From Lachnospiraceae bacterium (GTDB lineage: Bacteria; Bacillota; Clostridia; Lachnospirales; Lachnospiraceae), in contig SVEB01000007.1 of NCBI GenBank assembly GCA_015057635.1, positions 1 to 33,816 of the forward strand: a stretch of DNA of 33,816 nucleotides, written 5' to 3'. Every line of letters begins with the position of its first letter. The stretch's first letter is position 1. The notes beneath the pieces were generated by a model, which was not told the origin of the DNA, made no database searches, and worked only from the letters and a program-made list of their open reading frames with translations. Made by a program: the position numbers and the translations under genes. Positions 1-7,687 of the stretch are shown one piece after another.

Positions 1-620
1 CTGATTTTTGCAAGACTTGCATCATCAATGTCGGCTCTGCTGATATACTCAGGTTTCATAGCTGCAACCTGCATAGCAACATTTGTAAGTGCTTCTTTCA
101 CATCTGCTGCACCATCTGCTGCGATGATTACACCAATCTTACCACCTGCATGAAGGTAACTAGCTACACATTCTCCAGAAACCTTTTCGAATCTACGTAC
201 AGATAATTTTTCTCCGATTGTAGCAGTTTTTTCGATTAACTCGTCATTAAGACCGTTCATTCCAAGAAGAGTTTCTACGTCTTCGCCATTCTTTCCACCG
301 TTTAATCCTGAAACAAGTGCTGTATCAGCTACTAACTGTACAAAAGTTTGGAACAATTCATTCTTTGCAACGAAGTCTGTTTCAGAGTTAACTTCTACGA
401 TAGAAGCTACTTTACCATCTTCGCTTACGTTAGTAGCACAAAGACCTTCTGCTGCGATTCTGCCAGCTTTCTTTTCTGCTGCTGCAAGTCCTTTTTCTCT
501 TAAGAACTCAATTGCTTTGTCCATATCACCGTCAGTTGCATTTAATGCTTTTTTACAATCCATCATGCCTGCGCCGGTCATTTCTCTTAATTCTTTAACC
601 ATTCCTGCTGTAATAGCCAT
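1..620 (-). CDS. tsf: Elongation factor Ts, 3' end beyond the window
   Basis: EF-Ts is the guanine nucleotide exchange factor that recycles EF-Tu from GDP to GTP form in the cytoplasm. The translation begins [20 protein letters not shown], the classic N-terminal UBA-like domain, and continues with the conserved DCKKAL segment. The TDFVAKN motif, which contacts EF-Tu, follows near residue 80. About 206 codons are present, and the C-terminal part lies outside the left edge. The ATG at 618-620 is preceded by a GGAGGG ribosome binding site at a good distance. It follows rpsB as in most bacteria, but a strong terminator lies between the two genes, so tsf depends on read-through or on its own promoter, which I could not identify. 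Confidence 0.97.
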   Translation of the reverse strand, partial: MAITAGMVKELREMTGAGMMDCKKALNATDGDMDKAIEFLREKGLAAAEKKAGRIAAEGLCATNVSEDGKVASIVEVNSETDFVAKNELFQTFVQLVADTALVSGLNGGKNGEDVETLLGMNGLNDELIEKTATIGEKLSVRRFEKVSGECVASYLHAGGKIGVIIAADGAADVKEALTNVAMQVAAMKPEYISRADIDDASLAKI

Positions 621-656
621 AATTAATTCCCTCCGTGTAACATTTTCTATTTTAAG

Positions 657-676
657 CGGAAGGGGATACCCCTCCG
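657..676 (-). promoter_or_regulatory. Hairpin in the tsf leader
   Basis: An 8 bp stem (one G-T pair on the minus strand) closes a 4-base loop, about 35 bases upstream of the tsf start codon and after the rpsB terminator. It has no U-tract, so it is not a terminator. It could be an mRNA stability or translational control element for tsf. The structure is visible in the sequence; the function is inference. Confidence 0.4.
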
Positions 677-750
677 TTAAATCTCTCTATGAAAGACATT
701 CATAAGTTTTGCTAAAAGGATGCAGAATATTCTTCCTTTCCTTTTAACTT

Positions 751-789
751 TAAAAATGCTTCAGCCTAACGTAGTCAGGCTGAAGCATT
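751..789 (-). terminator. Intrinsic terminator between rpsB and tsf
   Basis: A perfect 13 bp inverted repeat (755-767 with 777-789, loop of 9) is followed on the minus strand by TTTTT. It starts 40 bases after the rpsB stop codon. This is a standard Rho-independent terminator. Its place inside the rpsB-tsf pair suggests partial termination that lowers tsf relative to rpsB, or a separate tsf promoter. Confidence 0.85.
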
Positions 790-828
790 CCTATCATACG
801 ACTAAGATCGTATTGCAACAGCGCTTAA

Positions 829-1572
829 TTATTCAGCTGCTTCTTCAGTAGCTTCTTCAGAAACTTCTGCTGTTTCATCAGACATCTGAACGCCCTGGTT
901 AGCTTCGATAACAGCGTCTGCCATCTTAGCAACGATTAATTTAACGGCTCTGATTGCATCATCATTACCTGGAATTACGTAATCAAGTTCTTCTGGATCA
1001 CAGTTAGTATCAGCGATACCGATAAGTGGAATACCTAATGTATGAGCTTCCTGGATACAGATTCTTTCCTTCTTAGGATCAACTACGAAGATTGCATCTG
1101 GGATGTTCTTCATGTTCTTGATACCGCCAAGGTTCTTTTCAAGCTTATCCCATTCTTTCTTTAATTCGATAACTTCTTTCTTTGGAAGTACTTCGAATGT
1201 ACCGTCAGCTGCCATAGCTTCGATTTCTTTTAATCTAGCGATACGAGACTGGATAGTCTTGAAGTTTGTTAACATACCACCTAACCATCTTTCGTTTACG
1301 TAGTACATACCGCAACGTTCAGCTTCAGACTTAACTGAATCCTGAGCCTGTTTCTTAGTACCAACGAAAAGGATGTTACCGCCGTTAGCAACGATGTCTT
1401 TGATTGCATAGTAAGCTTCGTCAACCTTACCTACAGATTTCTGTAAGTCGATGATGTAGATACCATTTCTTTCTGTATAGATGTACTCAGCCATCTTAGG
1501 GTTCCATCTTCTTGTCTGGTGACCGAAATGTACACCAGCTTCAAGTAACTGTTTCATTGAAATAACGCTCAT
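829..1572 (-). CDS. rpsB: 30S ribosomal protein S2
   Basis: S2 is a structural protein of the small ribosomal subunit. The N-terminus [19 protein letters not shown] and the later [18 protein letters not shown] and [11 protein letters not shown] segments are diagnostic. The protein is 247 residues and ends in a short acidic tail rich in Glu and Ala. An in-frame ATG at 1587 exists, but its codons overlap the GGAGG ribosome binding site, so the start at 1572 is correct. A vegetative-type promoter lies about 150 bases upstream. The gene follows the fla/che operon tail, as in Bacillus subtilis. Confidence 0.97.
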   Translation of the reverse strand: MSVISMKQLLEAGVHFGHQTRRWNPKMAEYIYTERNGIYIIDLQKSVGKVDEAYYAIKDIVANGGNILFVGTKKQAQDSVKSEAERCGMYYVNERWLGGMLTNFKTIQSRIARLKEIEAMAADGTFEVLPKKEVIELKKEWDKLEKNLGGIKNMKNIPDAIFVVDPKKERICIQEAHTLGIPLIGIADTNCDPEELDYVIPGNDDAIRAVKLIVAKMADAVIEANQGVQMSDETAEVSEEATEEAAE

Positions 1573-1642
1573 GTTATTGTCCTCCATTTGGTTTTATTCT
1601 TCCGCATAGCATATTAACGTACAAACCGGTTTCTTTGGGCGC

Positions 1643-1666
1643 AAAAAAAGTGCTTCACTCTTTTTT
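1643..1666 (-). promoter_or_regulatory. Candidate weak attenuator in the rpsB leader
   Basis: On the minus strand a run of six A and GAGTG is followed by AAG and CACT plus seven T. The 4 bp core stem can extend by A-U pairs around a bulged G, and a T-run follows. It lies in the rpsB leader, 71 bases before the start codon. It could be a weak terminator that stops fla/che read-through or attenuates rpsB. The core is short, so confidence is low. Confidence 0.3.
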
Positions 1667-1723
1667 AACCACTAAGACTTCGGCACCATGCACTGAAAAC
1701 TATACGTGATTTTTGACTCTAAA

Positions 1724-1752
1724 AGTTTAACATATAATTTTTCATATGGCAA
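1724..1752 (-). promoter_or_regulatory. Probable vegetative promoter of rpsB
   Basis: On the minus strand TTGCCA (1747-1752) and TAAACT (1724-1729) are separated by 17 bases, close to the sigma-A consensus (5/6 and 4/6). Transcription would start near 1716 and give a leader of about 145 bases. A second, weaker candidate lies upstream: TTGCCA at 1785-1790 and TATAAA at 1760-1765 with a 19-base spacer. Confidence 0.55.
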
Positions 1753-1776
1753 GTACTATTTTATAAATAATACTTG
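1750..1776 (-). repeat. AT-rich inverted repeat overlapping the rpsB -35 box
   Basis: A 12 bp stem (one G-T pair on the minus strand) with a 3-base loop covers 1750-1776 and shares bases with the -35 hexamer at 1747-1752. It could be an operator for a dimeric regulator or a 3'-end hairpin of the fla/che transcript. No U-tract follows it on the minus strand. Confidence 0.5.
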
Positions 1777-1941
1777 CAAATGACTGGCAAATCTTTCTCT
1801 TATCATAAATTCGCAATTATCTAGGATAACTGGGATCTTCTCCAAACTTTTAGTCTAATAATAGTATCGGACTTTTTCTTATTTTTATACCTGTAACGAG
1901 GAATGTAGCCGGTCTGTGAAAGTAAGAGGATGGAACATGGA

Positions 1942-2622
1942 TTAATATCTGCGTGTTGTTATGATTTTGCAGATTTCTTCATAGGTAGAACCAATTTCAA
2001 TCTGATAGACACCGGTATGCATCTTATTCGCATAACGGTTTACTGCCATATATCGTTCAAAATCTTCCTGATCCGATATTAATCCCGCCTGATAGGCTAT
2101 GCGGGCGAATTCTCTCCCATACATGCCGGATGTGACCTCAACGATTGCATATTCCCGAGCATTTTCTGAACGTCCGTCCTCTTCCCCGATATTTTCCTGA
2201 TCGATGCCATTTTGCTCTTTCCCACTGTTTTCGGCACGATCTTCGGTATTGGCTTCCGCCTCTGGCGTTTTTTCTTCTACTGCCTCGATAACATCTGCTT
2301 TCAAATTAGATGATTCCTCGATAGCATCCGATGATTCCTCAAGGAAATCCGAATTGGATTCGCTGTTATTTTCTTCTGATCCTGTCTCTTCCTCTTCTTT
2401 TTCTGTCTTATTGGATGATCCTACAATACCTTCTAAATTTAACATTCCTTCGCTATCTTCTGTCTCTTCTTCTGTGACTGCTAGCCCATACTGTTTTGCA
2501 GCCTCTACGATTTCCTCTTTTGACAGACCTTCCTTCTCTGAGGGGATGCCGGCTACCAACATTCCGCCTGCGATCAGCATCATCCCAAGACCAATTCCAC
2601 GCATATAATACTTTGCTTTCAT
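1942..2622 (-). CDS. Membrane-anchored protein with a YceG/MltG-type LysM-like domain
   Basis: The 226-residue protein has an N-terminal membrane segment (about 8-26), a long low-complexity linker rich in Glu, Ser and Asn (about 50-155), and a C-terminal domain (about 158-226). That domain contains FARIAYQAGLI, an FERYM segment, TGVYQIEIGSTYEEI and a final ITTRRY. This resembles the small LysM-like domain that precedes the catalytic domain in endolytic transglycosylase MltG/YceG, but no catalytic domain is present. It may bind peptidoglycan or act as a scaffold. The ATG at 2622 follows GGGAG at a good distance. It is the last gene of the operon, 11 bases after the SwrB-like gene. Full-length MltG function should not be assumed. 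Confidence 0.75.
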   Translation of the reverse strand: MKAKYYMRGIGLGMMLIAGGMLVAGIPSEKEGLSKEEIVEAAKQYGLAVTEEETEDSEGMLNLEGIVGSSNKTEKEEEETGSEENNSESNSDFLEESSDAIEESSNLKADVIEAVEEKTPEAEANTEDRAENSGKEQNGIDQENIGEEDGRSENAREYAIVEVTSGMYGREFARIAYQAGLISDQEDFERYMAVNRYANKMHTGVYQIEIGSTYEEICKIITTRRY

Positions 2623-2633
2623 TTCTTCTCCCG

Positions 2634-3329
2634 CTAATTTCCGTATAAATCAATCACAAGCTTCACTTCACTTTGTCCAAGGGATAATTGCTTTGCGATT
2701 TCTCGAACGGAATGATTCTGCTCATAAAGCATAAGGATTTCCCCTGCTTTCTCATGGCCGCTTTCTTTATTCGCAATCCCCTTGCCTGCTTTTTTAGAAG
2801 CTTTTTGCCGTATATCCGGCTGTTTTTCTATAGACTCGTTTCTTTCTTCTTCCTGTTTTGGCCGATTAGCTGCCTCATGCAAAGGAGTGATTCCTTCGAA
2901 GGACGTATCGTTCTGAATCTGTTTTGATAGTGCCGCGTTTGCCTGTTTTAACCGTTCTACCCGTTCCAGTGTATCCTTCATCTCCTCTTCTTTCTGCTTC
3001 AGCATGTTGTAAAGAAAGACTACTTCCTCATTGTTATTCTCGATCTTTGCTAAGAGATCTTCTGAATATTCATTTACCGCAATGATCTTTTCATTGGAGA
3101 TACGGCTCATTCTATCTTCTGCTGCTGATAAAACATAAGCCGTCTCCTCTTCCATAATCGTGCGGATATGTTTCTTAATCTTCTCTTCTTCATAGCCTGA
3201 CAGACTTCTGCCTTCTATGCTACTTAACGGAACGTTTACCACTTCTTCTACCTTATCTTCTGTCATAAAGAAGCTTAACGTAAATAAAATTGCTCCCGCT
3301 ATCAGCAGAATTACTAATACTGTTGTCAT
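2634..3329 (-). CDS. SwrB/DUF6115-like membrane protein
   Basis: The 231-residue protein has one N-terminal membrane helix (about 3-21), a charged coiled-coil region (about 75-140), a basic linker, and a C-terminal helix-turn-helix-like motif. That motif reads ILMLYEQNHSVREIAKQLSL and continues into a short EVKLVIDLYGN end. This layout matches DUF6115 proteins and B. subtilis SwrB, which promotes flagellar basal body maturation and lies in the same place between sigD and rpsB. The ribosome binding site (AAGGGG) lies about 13 bases from the ATG, rather far, but no better start is seen. SwrB orthology rests on layout and position, so I give no symbol. Confidence 0.7.
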   Translation of the reverse strand: MTTVLVILLIAGAILFTLSFFMTEDKVEEVVNVPLSSIEGRSLSGYEEEKIKKHIRTIMEEETAYVLSAAEDRMSRISNEKIIAVNEYSEDLLAKIENNNEEVVFLYNMLKQKEEEMKDTLERVERLKQANAALSKQIQNDTSFEGITPLHEAANRPKQEEERNESIEKQPDIRQKASKKAGKGIANKESGHEKAGEILMLYEQNHSVREIAKQLSLGQSEVKLVIDLYGN

Positions 3330-3347
3330 ACTGCTTGTAAATCCCCT

Positions 3348-3665
3348 TTATATTCTGATATCGATTGTCGAGCTTAAAGACTTCTTTTTTTCTTCTTTAT
3401 CCTCTTTACCGTCTTTTTTCTTCTTTTTCTTCTGCTGCCCAAAGAATGGGTTATTTCCTCTTCTGTCTGTATCATAACGATACTCCGGATTATCTGTTTT
3501 ACCCATTTTGATAACCGACTCTGCGTTATGCTTTACCTCCTGTGATACCTTCTCCATAATCTGAATCTGTTCATGAACCGGCTTTTGTACCTCATGCTGC
3601 CTGACAAAAGACGCTTCCTGTGATTTTGGTGCCATAGATAATAGTTCAACTGGTGATATTGCCAT
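3348..3665 (-). CDS. Small lysine-rich protein of the FapA-SwrB interval, function unknown
   Basis: This 105-residue protein has no membrane segment. Its N-terminus (MAISPVELLSMAPKSQEAS) is followed by a helical, Glu/Gln-rich part and then by an NPFFG segment. A highly basic and acidic stretch (about 75-95) contains six consecutive lysines and then DGKEDKEEKKK. The gene has a good AGGAG ribosome binding site and lies 18 bases upstream of the SwrB-like gene, so it is very likely translated. I do not recognise a named family. Its position suggests a cytoplasmic accessory to the FapA or SwrB-like neighbours. Confidence 0.75.
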   Translation of the reverse strand: MAISPVELLSMAPKSQEASFVRQHEVQKPVHEQIQIMEKVSQEVKHNAESVIKMGKTDNPEYRYDTDRRGNNPFFGQQKKKKKKDGKEDKEEKKKSLSSTIDIRI

Positions 3666-3682
3666 AATATGCTCCTGTCGTG

Positions 3683-3741
3683 TTAGAATCTGATTCTAAG
3701 ATAGAGATCGGGCTGTCGTACTAAGAGAGTCCGACAACCCG
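3683..3741 (-). promoter_or_regulatory. Two tandem hairpins between fapA and the small lysine-rich gene
   Basis: The 83-base gap contains a 10 bp stem (709-718 of the 3 kb block, that is 3709-3718 with 3732-3741, loop of 13) and an 8 bp inverted repeat (3683-3690 with 3692-3699). Neither is followed by a U-tract on the transcribed strand. They may protect or define mRNA ends, or cause partial termination. The structure is visible; the role is inference. Confidence 0.55.
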
Positions 3742-3748
3742 CCTTTTA

Positions 3749-5344
3749 TTAATATGCGTCAATTACAATATCCGCATCTCGCTTTACAAATCGACTGTAT
3801 ACCACTTCTTTACGAACGAAGTAGATCACATTCGAGATAATCAGCTTGCATCCCGGATAAATGGTGTCGTGCACTTTGATATGTGCTCTTGTGTTTTCTT
3901 CTAACACTGCTGTCAAAGCTGCCAGACGGTCTCGTATCTCAACCATTCTGTTTGTCAGCAGTTCTTTCTGTTTCGTTGCTGTCTTCACATATAAGACCTT
4001 ATCCGGAGAAAGTGTTTCCCCGGCCCTGATTTTCTTTGCATACATAATCAGCATTTTGCTGAGGTTTTCAATCTGTTCCGGAATCTCTAAGAGTTCCCGT
4101 TCTAACTTACGATACTCTTCAATTCGATCCGGATCTGCGCCCACTTCTAATAATGTCATGGTTCCCATTGTGGAACCAGCTGTCTTGACTTTAATCCTGC
4201 TTGCGGAACGGATCTCTCCGCCTGTGATAAAGCCTCTTTTTCCGTCTACGTTAATTTCACCCTTTGCTGAAACCTTACTGTGAAGAATGGAGTCTGTTGA
4301 TACATATCCGCCAGCATCCACGGTTGCATTTTCAATGAATTTAGCAATGACATTGCTGTTTGCCTTTAAAACACCTTTATTCATGCCCTGAATGCCGCGT
4401 TTTAAGATGATCTGTCCGCCTGCTTCTAATATAGCGCCTTCCACAACACCATGCACGATGATGTCACCGGTAGCCTTTATACGATAGCCGGTTCTTACGC
4501 TTCCTTTTACCTCCACGTTTCCGTCATAGACGATATCGCCAGTTGATACATCCACATCGGCTCCCACCTCGAAGATATCTGCTACGAATACACGGTCATC
4601 TACTAAGGAGGCATGACCGTTTACCTCGGAATAGATGGAAAGTCCATCTTCTGACTGCTTGATCTTCTTACCAAAACGAAGAAGCTTTTTTTCTACCTTC
4701 GCCGGCATTAAAACATTACCACATACGTCAATTCCCGGCTTTCCCGGGTCTGCCGGATCTAATGTAGCTAATAACTGCCCCGCTTCCACATGAGAAATGG
4801 TATCTAAATCATGAAAATTAACGGAACCATCTTCATTCTTCTTTGGCAGTCTGCTTGGATCTGTATTAAAGTAATATGTGATTTTGGCATGATGTCCTTC
4901 CGTGGCAGGCATCGCTTTTGCCAGTTCGTATTCGAAGCAATACTGTCGGTTTTCTAAGAAGTTTGCGATGGCAGTGTCATCGGCCCCGAATTTCACGCCT
5001 GCTTTTATAAGGTCATTGATGATTTCTTCCCGACTCATTAAGCTTCCGCCATTTGTGGGAGGATAAAACCTTCCCACAGCTACCTGACGCCCTTCCATGA
5101 TATCAATTCTTGCCATCTCATTTTCCGGAAGTATCTTTTGACTGGATACCTTGATTTCTACCGGTTCATGCAGGGCATTTAATGCCTTTGAAAGTGAAAT
5201 CTTGTCATAATCTAATTTTATCTTACTAAAATACCAGTCTACTTCTGAGAACAGAAGTTTCTCTCCTGCCCCACTGGCAGGATATAGCGTCACATAAACA
5301 CCATCTTCTTTTATCTCCACCCGAAAATAGCCATTCTGGTTCAT
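3749..5344 (-). CDS. FapA family (DUF342) polymerisation-associated protein
   Basis: The 531-residue protein belongs to the FapA/DUF342 family: a mixed N-terminal domain, then a right-handed beta-helix (about 190-370), then a C-terminal coiled coil. Diagnostic parts are the DPADPGKPGIDVCGN segment and the repeats VRTGYRIKATGDIIVHGVVE and GYVSTDSILHSKVSAKGEI. A role in polar localisation or flagellar assembly has been proposed for family members, but the biochemical role is unclear. Two consecutive ATG codons exist; I chose the one at 5344 because GGGGG then lies 6 bases upstream, but 5347 is possible. It starts 10 bases after sigD ends. Confidence 0.85.
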   Translation of the reverse strand: MNQNGYFRVEIKEDGVYVTLYPASGAGEKLLFSEVDWYFSKIKLDYDKISLSKALNALHEPVEIKVSSQKILPENEMARIDIMEGRQVAVGRFYPPTNGGSLMSREEIINDLIKAGVKFGADDTAIANFLENRQYCFEYELAKAMPATEGHHAKITYYFNTDPSRLPKKNEDGSVNFHDLDTISHVEAGQLLATLDPADPGKPGIDVCGNVLMPAKVEKKLLRFGKKIKQSEDGLSIYSEVNGHASLVDDRVFVADIFEVGADVDVSTGDIVYDGNVEVKGSVRTGYRIKATGDIIVHGVVEGAILEAGGQIILKRGIQGMNKGVLKANSNVIAKFIENATVDAGGYVSTDSILHSKVSAKGEINVDGKRGFITGGEIRSASRIKVKTAGSTMGTMTLLEVGADPDRIEEYRKLERELLEIPEQIENLSKMLIMYAKKIRAGETLSPDKVLYVKTATKQKELLTNRMVEIRDRLAALTAVLEENTRAHIKVHDTIYPGCKLIISNVIYFVRKEVVYSRFVKRDADIVIDAY

Positions 5345-5354
5345 CATTTGCCCC

Positions 5355-6119
5355 CTATAATCCTGAAAAAATATCCATGTTGCTTCCCAATTTCGTTCTC
5401 ATCTTTTGTAATGCCTTCGTATGTAATTGGGATATCCTGGACTCTGAAACTTCTAAAACCGCACTAATTTCCTTTAGTGTTAGATCTTCATAATAATATA
5501 GCAAGATAACTTTCTTCTCTTTTTCTGTCAAATGATCCAAAGCCTTGAGCAAAAGTGCCTTGAGCTCCTGTTTTTCTACAACGCGTTCAGGTTGCACATA
5601 TTCTGCCGAACAGGCTGCTTCTAAATTCTCTTCACCCTGTTCCATATACTCATTCAAAGAGATCAGATTGGATATCTTAGTCTGATTCTGCCAGTTCTCC
5701 AGCTCCACTACGGATATTTCAAGTTCTTCGGCTAATTCTTCATCCGTTGCCATCCTTCCAGACATCTGCTCAATCTTCTGATAAGCGGCATCGAGACGCT
5801 TCTGCTTCTGACGCAGAGTACGTGGAATCCAATCCATTTTTCGAATCTGATCCAGTATTGCACCGCGAATACGCAGGGATGCATATGTCTCAAATTTTAC
5901 ACCTTTGTCATAATCGAATTTATCAATCGCATCGATCAGGCCAAAGGTCCCATATCCCACCAGATCGTCATATTCTACGTTATATCCAAGATAGATGCTC
6001 AATCTTCCTGCTACGATTTTTATAAGTCCCGCATACTCAATGATAATCTGTTCTCTGAGCTCACTTGTTTTCTTCCTGCTGTATTCTTCCCAAAGTTTTA
6101 ACTTTTCCTCTGCATTCAT
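5355..6119 (-). CDS. fliA: Motility sigma factor, sigma-28 (SigD/FliA)
   Basis: The 254-residue protein is an alternative sigma factor that directs RNA polymerase to late flagellar, flagellin and chemotaxis promoters. Region 2 (about 45-95) shows the GYGTFGLIDAIDKFDY and FETYASLRIRGAILDQIRK segments typical of FliA. Region 3 contains DWIPRTLRQKQK. Region 4 (about 195-245) has the helix-turn-helix LTLKEISAVLEVSESRISQL. Its length is normal for the family. The ATG follows AGGAG. Being encoded near the end of the fla/che operon links its dose to transcription reaching the distal part. No FlgM anti-sigma gene is in this window. Confidence 0.96.
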   Translation of the reverse strand: MNAEEKLKLWEEYSRKKTSELREQIIIEYAGLIKIVAGRLSIYLGYNVEYDDLVGYGTFGLIDAIDKFDYDKGVKFETYASLRIRGAILDQIRKMDWIPRTLRQKQKRLDAAYQKIEQMSGRMATDEELAEELEISVVELENWQNQTKISNLISLNEYMEQGEENLEAACSAEYVQPERVVEKQELKALLLKALDHLTEKEKKVILLYYYEDLTLKEISAVLEVSESRISQLHTKALQKMRTKLGSNMDIFSGL

Positions 6120-6145
6120 AGGCCTTTACTCCTGTACTGTATCTT

Positions 6146-6457
6146 CTATTTTTTGGCCAAATCGTTCCCATCTTCTTCTGGTAGATTTTCATCTTCTGTA
6201 TCATTGTCAAAGTTATCTTCTGTTTTTCTTTCCGCTTTCATCCGTTCGCGCTCCGCAAGGATATATGCAGCTTCCGCATCTGCATTCATCTTATCCATGA
6301 TACGCCCTGCAATCAGTCCTACGATATAGAAAATAATCAGTACGATCAGAACGATCTTTAGCATCTCTAGCAGTGAATAAGAATTCACGATGCATAAAAT
6401 GCTGGCAATCGTTCCTGCAAGCAGCGTAATGAAAGCTGGAATGTTTTTATTCTTCAT
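6146..6457 (-). CDS. Small two-helix membrane protein between cheD and sigD
   Basis: The 103-residue protein has two probable membrane helices (about 7-26 and 31-51) joined by a short loop, then a basic juxtamembrane part and a charged, acidic tail. I do not recognise a family. It has a plausible ribosome binding site (AAAGGAACC), lies 21 bases after cheD and 26 bases before sigD, and has the same orientation, so it is very likely expressed. B. subtilis has no gene at this position, to my knowledge. Its place suggests a motility accessory role, but nothing in the sequence shows one. Confidence 0.7.
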   Translation of the reverse strand: MKNKNIPAFITLLAGTIASILCIVNSYSLLEMLKIVLIVLIIFYIVGLIAGRIMDKMNADAEAAYILAERERMKAERKTEDNFDNDTEDENLPEEDGNDLAKK

Positions 6458-6478
6458 GTGTGTTTGGTTCCTTTCGGA

Positions 6479-6964
6479 TTATATCATCTTATTGATTTTC
6501 CCCACGGATTTTACCAAGAGTTCTCCTGTTTCCGGATTGAATACAATGGTTCTTCCATAGTTTTCACCCGTGTCTTCCGCTAGAATCGGAATTTTAAGTT
6601 CACTTAGAATCTGCTTTACGGCCTCTACATTGCGTTCCCCCACACGAAGCATATCATTGTTTGTCTTAAAGGCAAACATCTGTGCACCGCCTGCAATCTT
6701 TGAAACAAGGGTGCTTCTCGTTGCTCCGGCTGCGATCATTCTCTTTAGCAGTTCTGCAATGCCGGTATCCGCAAATTTTGCAATATTCTCATTGTTTTTA
6801 ATTTTTGTACTGTCCGGCAGCATGACATGCACCATGCCGGATATCTTTTTTCCCGGATCATAAAGCACAATGCCAACACATGATCCCAGCCCAAGTGTTG
6901 TGATTGTATCCGGCGGAAGACAGATATTTAAATCTGCCATTCCTACCTTTATTACTTCACCCAT
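6479..6964 (-). CDS. cheD: Chemoreceptor glutamine deamidase CheD
   Basis: CheD deamidates glutamines on chemoreceptors and binds CheC to modulate adaptation. The 161-residue protein carries the conserved LGLGSCVGIVLYD segment with the catalytic cysteine at residue 29. The histidine is at residue 46 in GMVHVMLP, and the supporting threonine is at residue 23. This is the same spacing as the Thr-Cys-His triad known from Thermotoga CheD. Length is normal. It follows cheC by 8 bases, with AGGTGA as ribosome binding site. The cheC-cheD pairing supports a Bacillus-type adaptation system. Confidence 0.96.
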   Translation of the reverse strand: MGEVIKVGMADLNICLPPDTITTLGLGSCVGIVLYDPGKKISGMVHVMLPDSTKIKNNENIAKFADTGIAELLKRMIAAGATRSTLVSKIAGGAQMFAFKTNNDMLRVGERNVEAVKQILSELKIPILAEDTGENYGRTIVFNPETGELLVKSVGKINKMI

Positions 6965-6972
6965 ATATTCAC

Positions 6973-7590
6973 CTACAGCCCTAATGATTCAAGAATTGCT
7001 CCATAAGACTTTAGTGTTGGTATTAATATGAAATATCCATTTACTTCTGTGTCTTTGTCACCAAATTCTGTTTCAATTAATAATGCCTTATCGCTGATTC
7101 GTCCAAATTCGATTGCCGGTACACTTAAGATCGCGCCGGCCATATCCATTGCCAGATAGGGAATACTGGATGAAATTCTCATATTCGTAAGAGTGGATAA
7201 AGATGACAGATAAGCACCGGCAATGATGTTGCCAACCTCTTTTAATGCGGATAATTCAAGTCCCGCCATATCTTCTTCCTTCATTCCCATTCCCTGCATC
7301 AGCATCTTCAGTATACTGTTGACCGCCTCTTGTTCCAGAATGAACATCATCATGCCTTCTATGCTGCCTTCCAACTGAAGAAGGATTCCTGCCACAATAT
7401 TCTCCGCTCCGCCTACTACATCCGGAAGATCTTTAAATTCCAGAAGATCTACTTTTGGAACCTTCATATCTACTTTTGCATTCAGCATTTTGGATAGTGC
7501 GGTCGTTGCATTTCCTGCTCCGATATTTCCAATCTCTTTTAGTACATCAAACTGTATGGAATCTATATGATCCAATTTCACTTCTTCCAT
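6973..7590 (-). CDS. cheC: CheY-P phosphatase CheC
   Basis: CheC removes phosphate from CheY-P and is stimulated by CheD. The 205-residue protein has both family motifs: LKEIGNIGAGNATTALSKML (E19, N22) and LKEVGNIIAGAYLSSLSTL (E118, N121). The two active-site copies are therefore intact. A longer reading frame from 7632 is open, but the start at 7590 has a near-perfect AGGAGAGG ribosome binding site and gives a typical CheC N-terminus. A 103-base gap with two hairpins separates it from cheW. Confidence 0.96.
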   Translation of the reverse strand: MEEVKLDHIDSIQFDVLKEIGNIGAGNATTALSKMLNAKVDMKVPKVDLLEFKDLPDVVGGAENIVAGILLQLEGSIEGMMMFILEQEAVNSILKMLMQGMGMKEEDMAGLELSALKEVGNIIAGAYLSSLSTLTNMRISSSIPYLAMDMAGAILSVPAIEFGRISDKALLIETEFGDKDTEVNGYFILIPTLKSYGAILESLGL

Positions 7591-7631
7591 GGGACCTCTC
7601 CTTTTGCACACTGTGCTTTGATACCAAAACA

Positions 7632-7687
7632 AGGGAGTGCTACTTTTGTAACATTCCCTGCTTTTGGCTGCCTGATTTTAGGCAGCC
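7632..7687 (-). promoter_or_regulatory. Two tandem hairpins between cheW and cheC
   Basis: The first hairpin met by polymerase is a perfect 8 bp stem (7666-7673 with 7680-7687, loop of 6). The second is a 12 bp stem with one mismatch and one G-T pair (7632-7643 with 7648-7659, loop of 4), followed on the minus strand by TGTTTTGG. The second could be a weak terminator; both could be 3' end or processing elements that set the ratio of cheW and upstream genes to cheC-cheD. Confidence 0.6.

Larger units (their letters stand above)
1573..1941 (-). other. Intergenic region between the fla/che tail and rpsB
   Basis: This 369-base stretch has no gene I can support. It holds the rpsB ribosome binding site (about 1581-1585), an AT-flanked short hairpin (1643-1666), a promoter (1724-1752) and an AT-rich inverted repeat (1750-1776) overlapping the -35 box. 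I found no strong terminator right after the stop codon at 1942, so fla/che transcripts may read toward rpsB. Confidence 0.7.

Noticed and set aside
2204..2608. Plus-strand open frame of 134 codons, Ser-rich
   Set aside because: It lies opposite the Glu/Ser-rich linker of the MltG-like gene; GAA/GAG/TCT codons read as Ser/Phe on the other strand. No binding site and no recognisable domain.
7591..7632. Longer CheC start at 7632
   Set aside because: It would add a 14-residue N-terminus without family similarity, while the 7590 start has AGGAGAGG and the typical CheC beginning.
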